Shown: positions 35,991-46,167 of the stretch, in pieces | Layout: every line of letters starts with the position of its first letter | Numbering within the stretch: position 1 is the first letter of the stretch | Assembly (NCBI GenBank): GCA_030248215.1 | Contig: JASANG010000519.1 | Location: 117,527 to 181,526, forward strand | Reading direction: 5' to 3' | DNA length: 64,000 nucleotides | Source of the DNA: Enoplolaimus lenunculus | Lineage: Eukaryota; Nematoda; Enoplea; Enoplida; Thoracostomopsidae | Position numbers and translations under genes: made by a program | The notes under the pieces: model-generated | Seen by the model: the letters and a program-made list of their open reading frames with translations, nothing else | Databases searched by the model: none | Told to the model about the DNA's origin: nothing

Positions 35991-38265
35991 ATTTTTCGAG
36001 AATTCCCTACAGTTTTCCGGCTAATTGCTATTATTAACGTAGCTAGCTTATAGTGCGCATTCGGACATATTTAGTTACCGGAGATATTACGTATACAACA
36101 AAGACAACGTATTTTAGTAAACTAATCGAAATTGTGCAAATTATCATAGTTTTCATCCAGAATTACGGCTTTGAATTGCGTCCTAGCGGAAATATTGCGT
36201 ATGGCCCGCAAAATAGCGTTTTCTAGCGACGGCTCGGTATTTACGCGAAATTGCGTGTGTTTTGTTGCAAAAAAGCTACCTTTAATTTAGTGTTTGCGTG
36301 GAGTAGGTCGCGTTTAGTTTTGTTTGGTTAAAACTGCGGTGAAATTACCGAATTTGGACCGTTAATGTGATATGCGGATGCATGGACGCAAGTAAAAACC
36401 TTATGCTGATGCTGTACGTTGGTAAAACGCTAATGCATTTGTAGTGCCAATGCAGAAGCGGTAGAAACATGGAAGAACCACGATACATGTATATAATGTT
36501 GAGGTTCTTATAAGGCAAAAAAGGAAAAACTCAGTAGCTGATTGTGAGGCGGCGTGGCTCAGTAGCTAGCGCTCTGGACTGATAATCTGTCGACCAAGTT
36601 CGAAACCTCCTGGGAACGTTCCTCATTTTCAGCTGCTGAGCACTCAGAATAAAAAACCGTCGTACCCCAACCTAATCAACTTCTCACAGTTTATACCCGG
36701 ATTTGACACTGACTTTGGATCTTTTCGAGTTGTCCCGGAATTTCATAAAATTGCGTGATGCGCGGGTCAAATTATTGTCGATTACGTTAATGTTTTATAC
36801 GTTGCCGTATTATTCGCTCGTATTCGAAACAATTCATTTTAGACTACCACGTGCCAAGAACTCACATTTTCGGATATTTCAGCCGTAAAAAAGCCGACAA
36901 AAAGCGACTCTACCGCCAGACCTTCCAGATTTGCACTAACGTACGTCCAAACTATTAAAAAATCGCGCGCGGAAAACGAGTTTTATACATGGATTGGGTT
37001 TACACCGACCACCAGATCCCCTGTAACTACTATCTTGAAGCTCCATGCAGCGCACACTGTGTGCCAAGTTCGCTATTATTTATCAGCTGGAAAAACCAAC
37101 CTAGCTTAGTAAGCAAAACAGTGGACAAATTGGACCTTTGCTTTTTAAGAATAACAAAATTTGTCTTGAAGAAAAAGAACAAAAAATACAATCTGAGAGT
37201 AGTCCAAGTTTACTGCTACAGTGCTTGAGGAATGAGTTCATCATGCCAAAGCTAAACATAAACCTCAAGTTTACTGAGGGTATAAAAATTTATTTGTTCG
37301 AATGAAATTTTTTACTATAAAATAACTGCAGTACAGCAGTTTTCAACAGTTGGGCGTATAGGTAACCTAAATACTAGCATATTTTATCTAATAATACTGT
37401 TTTCGTTAGCAGTATGAATGGCTAAATTTAAATCGGAATTATAACATGTCAACACAGTTTCACGAATGTACAACTCTTATATATGCTGCAATAGTGGTAT
37501 ACTGCATTTTAATACGGTTGTTCCTAAACGAGGTTAAATTTAACTACCCACAGAACTTGGAAATGTTTATAGGATATGCTATGCAACGTACTTCCTGTAT
37601 GCCCAAATTCCAATTTAAAATGATATTTAGAAATAGAGCCGTCACACATACATTTGCTAAAATTGCCCAAAATATGTAACTGCAGCATCAATATAGATGA
37701 TTTATCCGTCTTTCTAGGGCAAGGGCAAGGGCCGCAGCAATCAGCACAGATCTTGCGTGCTTTCTGTCCATGAAATTCTTGTGTTTGCAATAACAATCCG
37801 ATATATTTTTCATGAATATTTCGGTTCTACCTGCTTTTGTAATTAATTATTCTATTATCAAAATTTAACGCGTATGTTTCTTGGAATTACTAAGCTAGTG
37901 TGCGGCTCTATGAAAATAAATCGTATTTAAGCAAAAATTATGTCGGTTAGCCCTACAGTTTGATTGTTAAAATATTTGTTTGAATTGAAAATCGATTTCA
38001 ATAGGTGCTGTTTGAAAGCGCAAATATATTTGATTCATACAGTTTATAATTGTTTTGTTTACCATTTACACTTAAATCGTTCAATACCTATTGTGGTTGT
38101 CGGCTTCACTGCTGAATTGCTGCATTACTTCAATTCATTATCTACCTGACTGATATTCAGCAAGGAACTATACTTAATACATTGTATATGGCCAGCGAAA
38201 AGGTAAGCATGCTTTAGTAATTTAAATAATGACAGACAGACAGATGAAAGTTTATTCATCAAGAC
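35991..38265. other. intergenic DNA without a supported gene
   Basis: Apart from the tRNA-like unit at 36548-36612 nothing is recognised. One frame from 36684 to 37110 is fairly open but has several stops and no known domain. Confidence 0.35.
36548..36612 (+). repeat. tRNA-Ile-like sequence, probably a SINE head
   Basis: GGCGGCGTGGCTCAGTAGC, an anticodon-like ACTGATAAT (GAT) and AGTTCGAAACC sit in tRNA order. The acceptor stem does not close well, so a tRNA-derived repeat or pseudogene is more likely than a working tRNA. Confidence 0.5.
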
Positions 38266-38268
38266 TGT

Positions 38269-38587
38269 AAGCATGTGAGACATGCTTGTCCGTTATGTGC
38301 ACATGCAATATAGTGCAGTGCACTCTATGTATGCTACCTGGGAGCATACGGTCGACAAATATAGTCGACGAAAAATGCAGTTGGACAGGCGGGCTACGTG
38401 GCGCAGTGGTAGAGTGCTCGCTTAAGGATCCATGGGCTCAGAGTTCGATCCCCGCTCAAGCCCGCTTTTGCAGCTGCTTAGTTGAAAGTTCTGATGTCCC
38501 AGTTCCTACCTTGACAGACATGGGGGCTACGCCGTGAGCGCAATGGCAAATTGTCAAGGGACGACCTTGTTGAAAATAAGGGCATGT
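38269..38587 (+). repeat. palindrome-rich SINE-like unit, copy 1
   Basis: The unit opens with the palindrome AAGCATGTGAGACATGCTT, then AGTGCAGTGCACT, a GCATAC hairpin and GTCGACAAATATAGTCGAC, then a tRNA-like module (38391-38464: GGGCTACGTGGCGCAGTGG, B-box AGTTCGATCCCC, acceptor strand AAGCCCG). It ends GGACGACCTTGTTGAAAATA. Copy 2 follows directly. Confidence 0.7.
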
Positions 38588-38835
38588 AAGCATGTGAGAC
38601 ATGCTTGTCCGTTATGTGCACATGCAATATAGTGCAGTGCACTGTATGTATGCTAGCTGGTAGCATACGGTCGACAAAATTGCAGTTGGACAGGCGGGCT
38701 ACGTGGCGCAGTGGTAGAGTGTTCGCTTAAGGATCCGTAGGCTGAGAGTTCGATCCCCGCTGTAGCCCGCTTTTCCAGCTGCTTAGTTAAAAGGTCTAAT
38801 GTCCCGGTTCCTACATTGACTGACAAAGACATGTA
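38588..38835 (+). repeat. palindrome-rich SINE-like unit, copy 2
   Basis: Same order as copy 1. Its tRNA-like module (38696-38769) closes a perfect acceptor stem, GGGCTAC with GTAGCCC, better than copy 1. The GTCGAC pair is partly deleted. Confidence 0.7.
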
Positions 38836-38949
38836 TATCGCATAGGCTATTACGCACAGTAGAAATGCATATTTAAAGGAATAAACTCTAATTAAGCAAA
38901 AAGGGAGCAGGTAACCTGTCTTATATTAGCTTATCTTACGTTAAAGATT

Positions 38950-39457
38950 GCGGTCGAATGAAAGAAAACTGGTTAAGTTAGTGTGTCTTAAGAGATTGCT
39001 AAAATTTTTAGCATTTGAAGCCTTTATTAATGGCAACTCATGTACATGACTTGGAAGCGAGTCCCACACTGGTACGGTCCGTACAAAATAGCTAAAGCGA
39101 CGTGGATTATAACGCGATTTAGGTATTCTTAATTTAAAAATATGGCCTCTATTATGGTCATTTTGGGAAAATCGAACAAAATTTCAAGCCTCTAGCCCTA
39201 TATCATGATAAAGTAGCTTATAAAATAGTACCAAATCAGTCTTTAGTCTCCTTCGTTCCAACGGTTCAAGACCGAAAATACGTAATCTGTCCTTATATCC
39301 AGTATTTACTATTTTGAAACGATTTGCTATTTTTTGTAAAGGATCTTTGGACACTTTCAATTTTATCAATATCATTGAGAATATAAGGCGACGAAACGGG
39401 GGAACAATACTCAAGCAGCGGCAACACATATGACTTATATGCCTTAAAAAATTCATT
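38950..39457 (-). mobile_element. LINE ORF2 C-terminal remnant
   Basis: Reads FKAYKSYVLPLLEYCSPV, DKIESVQRSFTK, then in a second frame RLRIFGLEPLERRRLKTDLV, RYNPRRFSYFVRTVPVWDSL and a tail. These are the conserved blocks that follow the reverse transcriptase in CR1/Jockey-like LINEs. One frame change occurs after VQRSFTK. No intact element. Confidence 0.8.
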
Positions 39458-39509
39458 TTAGTTAAGAGCAGAGAAGTGGCTGAATATTAAAAAACCACAC
39501 GAAGAGTGT

Positions 39510-40420
39510 AAGCATGTGAAACATGCTTCTCTGTTATGCGCACATGCAATAGAGTGCAGTGCACTGTATGCTGGTTTCTCCACAGCGGGGGTGGTCCCCC
39601 AGCACTTTTCGAAATTTTCATTTTCCCCCGCCGACGAATTTTCGGCCGCCCCCTAGCAAACTTTTTTCTGGGGCTTTCCAGGACTTTTCTAAGCCAAAAA
39701 TTTTCAATGTTAACACATAAAGACCTGGACTTTTTTGAGGCGGACATTCGGCAAAATGTGATTTTATATTACGCTGAGTACTCATAATTTTTAATAGCGT
39801 TACAAATACCGGTAGTAACTAGTACAATTCAATAATGAACTGAAAAAAGCACAATTATATAAAGACCATTTCAGGGCATAAAGCATTCGAAAGTACCTTG
39901 CAGCAACAAGTTCAACCCGCCTGAGTCTTATGATGAACTGAAGCTGTGACTAATATATAAAATATATGTTAATCACAGTTTTAATTATAGATTATCTATA
40001 TTTTATATAATTGTGCTTTCAACTTCTGGTAAAGTTGTCAGTAATATTAGTTAAAATTATTGTTATTAGGGTTTGCGGGGAATTTTTGTCATGTTGAGCG
40101 ATGAGTAATCTTCAGTTGAGTTGGAAACACGATCTAGAATAAAAAAATGGTCCAAAAAGTCGGCTTGCAAAATTTTAAGCCTGCCCCCCAGCAAAATTAG
40201 CTGCCCCCCAGGAAACGCCCCCCGGCGGAAATTTTCAAGCTGTGGAGAAGCCAGGTATCTATGCTAGCTGGCAGCATACGGTCGACGCATATAGTCGACG
40301 AAAACTGCAGTTGGAGAGGCGGGCTACGAAGTCCCGGTTCCTACCTTGACTGGCAGGGGGGCTACTCCGTGGACGCAATGGTAAATTGCTGCGCTATGAA
40401 CACGGTATACAGTCGAAAAT
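39510..40420 (+). repeat. SINE-like unit, copy 3, interrupted
   Basis: It opens AAGCATGTGAAACATGCTT and runs to GTGCACTGTATG (39571). A foreign element follows, then the unit resumes at about 40261 (ATGCTAGCTGGCAGCATACG) and skips the tRNA-like module before its usual 3' end. Confidence 0.65.
39573..40252. mobile_element. DNA element inserted in the SINE-like unit
   Basis: GGTTTCTCCACAGCGGGGG at the left and CAAGCTGTGGAGAAGCC at the right form terminal inverted repeats (CTCCACAGC core). Subterminal parts iterate GCCCCCCAGC. No protein frame. Flanks TGTATGCT and AGGTATCT are only loosely alike. Confidence 0.6.
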
Positions 40421-40457
40421 AGGATGGACGGTCAAGGGACGACCTTGTTGAAAATAT

Positions 40458-40740
40458 GGGCATGTGAGACATGCTTATCTGTTTTGCGCACATGCAATAG
40501 AGTGCAGTGCACTGTATGTATGCTAGCTGGCAGCATACGGTCCACACATATAGTCGACGAAGAATGCAGTTGGAGATGCGAGCTGCGTGGCGCAGTGGTA
40601 GAGTGTTCGCTTAAGAATCCGTATGCTGAGAGTTCGACCCCTGTTCTGGAGGCCCGCTTTTTCAGCTGATAGTGAAAAGGTCTGAAGTCCCGGTTCCTAC
40701 CTAGACTGACAAAGAGCACGGTGTACAATATAGTTGCAAT
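40458..40740 (+). repeat. palindrome-rich SINE-like unit, copy 4
   Basis: Opens GCATGTGAGACATGC and keeps all modules, with a decayed tRNA-like part at 40578-40657 (GAGCTGCGTGGCGCAGTGG, GAGTTCGACCCC). Confidence 0.7.
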
Positions 40741-40757
40741 GAGCACTAAATTTTAGG

Positions 40758-40901
40758 TCACGTGTGATATATACCAAGATCCTTAGTCGATGAAACTGCT
40801 TCAAGAAAAATACCATTAATTTGGTACTTAAACTCAAAATGTCGGCTTCCAAAATGGATAACTTTACATTTTTCTGTTGAAATATTCAATTGCCAACGGA
40901 A
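40758..40901 (-). mobile_element. LINE reverse-transcriptase fragment
   Basis: Reads WQLNISTEKCKVIHFGSR then FKYQINGIFLEAVSSTKDLG, the late palm/thumb part of a LINE reverse transcriptase. It has the same strand as the remnant at 38950-39457 and precedes it in element order, so both are likely parts of one LINE separated by SINE and DNA-element insertions. Confidence 0.75.
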
Positions 40902-41081
40902 CTGAAGTCATACAGCAAGCTAGACGTTTTATCGCCTTGATAAAGTTTTTGTATGCTTTTGAAACATTAAGGGTGTCTTTTAATGCAGTTTGTACAGCGC
41001 TCATAATTATTTCTGAACTGATGAATTTTGGTTTGCCTGCCGTGTTAAAACTCGTGTTATATTTGGTCACATTTATTTTTC

Positions 41082-43604
41082 ATGTGGATCGAAGAAGATC
41101 AAGCTTTAAAGCTGGCAGAAAATCGTTTTCGTCCTGTCCAATACCAGAACGATCACGTAAGTTTTTAGTGTTGAGTTTTTTTTTGTTTTTGTCAGGCGTA
41201 ACTGTGTACGAGTACTGCTCCATATTTACAAAAACATGACAAGCGTGCCTTCTTTAGTGTCTTGTGTTAGGTATGTAAAATTTTTAGTTCAAACATGTGA
41301 CGCATTTTATTCTGAAATCTAGCAAAATTAACCACGTGTTGTTAAACCGATCTGCAAAAAGCCAATATGATACCGTTACTAAAACGAAGCTATTGCACAG
41401 CTCGCAACAGTAAAACTTGGAAATAGATATTAAGCGTGAATTCTTCAACCCTGAAATCTAGTCTCGCTGTTATTGATTGAGATGAACCGTTAACATCCTG
41501 TAGTTACCGAACTAGCTATATTTGTTGTCATGGATGCAAAATCGGGTTTTCTGAAACTTCTTACAGTTTCAGATATATTTCGTTTGTATTGAGCGCTGTA
41601 GATCTAGATGGCGCTTGCGTCACCGTTTAGGGCTGCACCTTTTACGTTTTTACAGCGAAAACATATTTTGCTCCTAATCCAATCAACGTTCAAACCGAAC
41701 AATCTATTGTGGCGTATGAAGAATATTTGAAGCAGTACGAGAAAAGTGGCGGTTCAGTTTCCATTATATATTAGGGTGCGACCGGATATTCGGTGGCGGT
41801 TTAATATCCAGTAAAAACTGATATCCGATTCCGGTTTCCGACATGAAGCTACGGGATACCGGATATTTATGGTGTGGGCCCCTTAATATAACAGGTGGAT
41901 ATTTTAACATTTTGCTGTGATTGCACCTCAAATCAAATCAAGAAGCTCAGGTTTCCTGCACTGAGGTAAAAATAAAAAATACGCACCCTGATGTATATGT
42001 ACTTTTGTTTCATACATTTCAAGTTTTAAAATACAAACGTGCCACTTTTTGGTACGATTAAGCTCAAGTCAATACTAGGAAACCTCACTACCGTTAGTAT
42101 ATTTTATGACATGATGATCCCGGTAGAAAACTCCAATGTGTGTTTCCAGAGCGGTTACAAATCGATCCAAGCCGGGCTGATATTTTTATTTTACTGGTTA
42201 TTATAACGATGAACTGTCATCAAAATATGTTTGAGTTTTTAGACTTGAGGCGGAATCGAAAACTTGGGACAATGTGTTAAATCGCGTTTGTGGTTCAGAA
42301 AGGTTGTTTGTTTAACGTCAATATATTTAAAATCTAAAGCTTTGTGATTTACAAAACATTCTCTATGCCGCGACATACCCCAGAGTTCCGGAAATTGTAT
42401 TTATCTGAAAATGTGTATCCTAAAGCCCCAGTTTAATTGTATACATACATGCGCCACGACTGATATTTTCTGCTAGTCGAAACAGATCTGTTACATAATA
42501 TGTTTTAGGAAGAGCTGAACGAACAACGATTGAGGAGCCGTTTAATGCACTCATTGTGCACTCTGCTATTACATAGGTCTTTTAAATTACAAGCATTTTA
42601 ATTTTCACTTAGTATTCTTATTTTGTTTCTGCTTCATCTAGTTATCCGAACTTTGTAATTTTTTGGTAAAGTTTAAAAATTCCGCGTTTTCCGTGGCACC
42701 AACAGATTCGTGAGTTTTCAGCACTTGTGAAGAAACTTGGGAAGAACCCATCGTACAACTAACGTTAGCGGAACAGCAATTTCTCGATAGTCGCGTCAAT
42801 TGCTCGGAAATTCGGAGGAATATTGGCTCGAAAGCTAATCAGTTATTATTTATGGTATGTTAGATATTTATCCACTGGCAGTCCAATAAATGCAACACAC
42901 TTTGATAACAATCGTGCCTGACTAGGCTGTACCACTTAACATGCTTCTCTACAATTTCAGGTTTCCAGAGCGGAGCAGCGGAGAAACTGGCTTGAAAGCC
43001 TTGAATCGAAGCTGCAGACTGTGTGTGATCTCGCCGTACAAGAAGTTGTTGACAACGGTACTTATAGGTTTTTAATCAACTTTATAACTCAGTGTAATAT
43101 GCGGGCCTTAAATTAACTACATAGTTCACACATCGATAAAGATTGTTTAGAATCCATTTTTAGTAAATTTTATTCTAATGTGTAAATGAAGTGACCCAGA
43201 TTTGGTTTTTTGATGTTTTAACAACTGTTCACCTGGATACAATCAAGGTCTGTCTCCGGCTGCAGTAGAATTTAGCGGGAGGTTCCGGCAATTTGGGTAG
43301 TGAAATTTTTGATAATTTTTAAACCTGAAACCACATTTTTGACAACACTTTATAGATATTTGCTAAAATTAACAAATTAAACAATGTTTAGCCTCTCTAA
43401 TTTCGCGTCACCTCCGGTATGTTTTTTGACATTCATTTCAGGCTCTGATATTTTACCCTCAGGTTGCGCTTTTAGAATTGTTGATTAATGTCCGTCGTTA
43501 GTAACAAAATTATAGTGTTTATTTTTATAGATCGATGTAACAAGACGTTCGATGTTATTAGTGCCCTTGAACATATGGTATCTGACAAGGCAAAACACAT
43601 GTAA
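41082..43604 (+). CDS. unrecognised six-exon gene, about 190 residues
   Basis: Proposed exons: 41082-41156, 41631-41756, 42509-42576, 42722-42854, 42961-43057, 43531-43604. Total 573 nt, all phases agree, ATG to TAA, 190 residues. Clear coding stretches are MWIEEDQALKLAENRFRPVQ, FAPNPINVQTEQSIVAYEEY, EPIVQLTLAEQQFLDSRVN, SRAEQRRNWLESLESKLQTV and FDVISALEHMVSDKAKHM. The protein is charged, Glu/Gln-rich and probably alpha-helical or coiled coil in its second half, with no signal peptide or membrane helix. Family not recognised. Weak points: the exon 2 start (a stronger TTTTTACAG at 41655 is out of phase) and its donor TCA|GTTTCC, so one further exon may be missing. The last four exons are firm. 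Introns carry hAT-like scraps at 41772-41992 and about 43240-43475. Confidence 0.7.
41772..41992. mobile_element. hAT-like GGATAT element in an intron
   Basis: Starts TAGGGTGCGACCGGATATTC and ends AAATACGCACCCTGA. Iterates GGATAT and ATATCC near the left end. Related to 27085-27440. Confidence 0.6.
43240..43475. mobile_element. hAT-like CTCCGG element, degraded
   Basis: Shares GTCTGTCTCCGGCTGCAG, GGTTCCGGCAATTTGGGTAG and ATTTCGCGTCACCTCCGG with the fuller copy at 43971-44307. The ends are decayed. It lies in the last intron of the unrecognised gene. Confidence 0.6.
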
Positions 43605-43970
43605 TTTATTAGTAACAGGCTTGTCAAACTGTCTAGATTTCATTTTCTGTGAAAACTAATTGTTATTTCAATGCTCAGGCTTTCGTTCGATTGAAAAGAA
43701 ATTCAAACTGTTCTCTCGTCGTTTGAAAATTAGAGTATTTCCATTTTTGTCAACACAATTTACAAAATGAATAAAATTTGTATACTTTGAGAGTCCAATA
43801 TTTGTTTCCAGTCTTTTCATTACTCGCTCTTGCTGCTTGCGTCATTCGATAGTAAATGATGGTTTTATTTTATTGAGCCCATGCAAAGATCAGGGGCGGA
43901 ACGAGTAAGCTTAGACTAATTTTTTGCTTGACTTACTACGCTTAGGAATAAACTCATTTTTACGCTTAGG

Positions 43971-44307
43971 CGGGGTACAACCGGAGGTCTGTCTCCGGTT
44001 CCGGCAGAATATCGGGCTCCGGTAAAGTTTTTGCCGGAGCTTCCAGCGATTTCGGTAGTAAAATTTCGTATTTTGCAAAATTTATCTGTTTAGCGCGTTT
44101 CGTTTTACTTTTGTCGCAGTTTTCAGGAAAATTTCCAAAATTTCGCAGAAAATTAGCGTAAAACCAAACAAATTAACAACATTGCAGATATTGGCTAAAA
44201 TTAACTAGTTAACCATCATCATTACTTCCTAATTTCGCCTCACCTCCGGCTCCGGCAAATTTCGCTGACCTCCGGCTCCGGTATTTTCCACCTCCGGTTG
44301 CACCCTG
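43971..44307. mobile_element. hAT-like CTCCGG element
   Basis: CGGGGTACAACCGGAGGTCTG at the left and CACCTCCGGTTGCACCCTG at the right form terminal repeats of the CAGGGTGCAACCGGAGG type. CTCCGG and TTCCGG are iterated inside. Its middle (GTTTAGCGCGTTTCGTTTTA) is shared with 44865-45190. No clear target duplication. Confidence 0.7.
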
Positions 44308-44864
44308 ATTAAAACCACTGCAACAGAGATTCTGTGGAATGTCACGCTTCCCTCAAACTATTACATCAGTCAACGACTATAAGCTGATGTATACATTTTA
44401 ACAGTTAGCACATAAATTTTGTAAGCGATAAAAAATTTAATTTTATAATAGATAAGGGAGGCGCTATACTTGTGCGGCAACGTCCGATGCGTACGGCACC
44501 ACAAGTTAAAAAATATTGTTTATAAATAGTTATTCGATGCTATGTAAAAATTTATGTTAACTCCTTAGCGCATGTTTATTCGCAAAGATTTCTGGCTGAA
44601 TAACAAGGAAGTATATACTCACCTAGTGACCCGACTCGCTGAAAAATTCGGAAGTTTTCCCCCCCCCTTTATTTTTTTTTTTTTTTTTCAAAAACACCGC
44701 CCCCGCTGTAAAATTCTTTGAAAATATCATAAAATTGGTCCAATGAGTTCTAGACGGTAATAAGACATTTCATGTTGGTTCAATATTTCTCCTAACATGT
44801 CTGAAGGAAACATAAATACTTCAAGTTAATTAATCTCAACCGATGCCTACTGCGATCACCCTTT

Positions 44865-45190
44865 TGCCACCCTTGCTCTGTACTCTGGCTCCGGTGAAAT
44901 TTTTGCCGGACGTTCCGGCAATTTCGGTAGTAAATTTTGCATAATATTGCAAAATTTATCTGTTTAGCGCGTTTCGTTTTACATTTGTCACAACTATCAG
45001 GGAAGAATTTCGGAAATTTCGCAGAAAATTATCCTATATCCAAACATTTTAACAGCATATTGCAGATATTGGCAAAACTAACTGATTAACCATCATTTTT
45101 ACTACCTAATTTCGCCTCACCTGCGGCTTCGGCTCTTGCAGGTTCCGTTGACCTCCGGCTCGGCTATTTTTCACCTCCGATTGCACACTG
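44865..45190. mobile_element. hAT-like CTCCGG element in the left arm
   Basis: Shares TTCCGGCAATTTCGGTAGTA and TTTAGCGCGTTTCGTTTTAC with 43971-44307 and ends CACCTCCGATTGCACACTG. The left terminus is lost. The mirror copy is at about 63480-63790. Confidence 0.65.
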
Positions 45191-45532
45191 GTTTGTTGCA
45201 AAACTTAATTAGACCGTAAACCCAATCAAGTTTTGCTTAAACTGATTCAAGTTTAGTTAAGCACAAGGAGGTGTGATGTTGACCGAACTGAAGCATTCGT
45301 TGAATCACCAACCATGCTAGGCGGATGTTTTTGCGATATGCCTTGATTAATGTTTACGATATCTGCATTTTCAAAGCTCCGTTGCCCCACTTTGGAACTA
45401 TAACTTGCATTTAGCAAATATCAGAAATATTAACTCCTTCTCACATGATAATTTAGTGGTAACATAGTCATCAATTATATTTGCAACGTATGAGTTCCGT
45501 TTTACATGCGCTACATGGTACACAGCAGAGTG

Positions 45533-45756
45533 CAACCGGAGGTCCGCTCAAGCAGCACCTTGTTTGAATATAACGAAACATTTTTTGCATTTTTTAAAGT
45601 TATTCGACGTTCAGTTATGTAACATGGTATGCTTCATGTTGTGTCTGTGCATTTCAATGCCAATATTTGACAAACATCAGGTGACGTAAAAACTTTTTTG
45701 GCATAATTTCTAAACAGCGGGTTCTGTATTTTTCACTTCCGGTTCCACCCTCCTGC
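45533..45756. mobile_element. hAT-like element in the 3' flank of the AJM-1-like gene
   Basis: CAGAGTGCAACCGGAGGTCC at the left and TTTTTCACTTCCGGTTCCACCCTC at the right are decayed CAGGGTGCAACCGG ends. Mirror copy at about 62911-63140. Confidence 0.5.
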
Positions 45757-46045
45757 ATAGTGTACTCACTCAACAATTCCCGCTGCTGTGATAATCGGTA
45801 TAGCAAAAGTAAAGCGTGCTTCTTACAATTTCTACTACCAGAAATCTGTCTCAAGCTTTGGCAAAAAGTCAATACCTCTAGGGAAGGTTCGTTAATTATT
45901 GTAGCGAGGTTTGTTGTACTTTTGAGAACGTAATAACTTTTCACTTCTGGCTGTCGCATATTGTCCTTGACGTACTCGAAATTGGCACTTATGTCACCAG
46001 TGGTTTTTTCACAAAATATAATATACATAAATACTCACAAAACAT

Positions 46046-46054
46046 TTATTGTTG
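46046..46054 (-). promoter_or_regulatory. candidate polyadenylation signal of the left AJM-1-like copy
   Basis: AATAAA on the minus strand (CAACAATAAATG) lies about 115 bases after the stop codon. The mirror site in the right arm is at about 62616. Confidence 0.5.
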
Positions 46055-46167
46055 GCACCTTCGTGCAATTTTGTTTTTGTTTTCATTTGACTTCAAAATG
46101 TCATTCGTCTCCGATATTCATAACGGCACACACACAGCCAGTGTTATGTGCCATTATCCACAGAGCT

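Noticed and set aside
36684-37110. Mostly open + strand frame
   Set aside because: Several stops, no family match recalled and no convincing exon borders.
38391-38464. Working tRNA gene
   Set aside because: It is part of a repeated unit with decayed copies nearby; the stems of this copy do not close fully.
45654-46028. Open stretch after the AJM-1-like stop, conserved in both arms
   Set aside because: It runs into a hAT-like MITE, lies past the stop codon and polyadenylation signal, and has no acceptor in phase.
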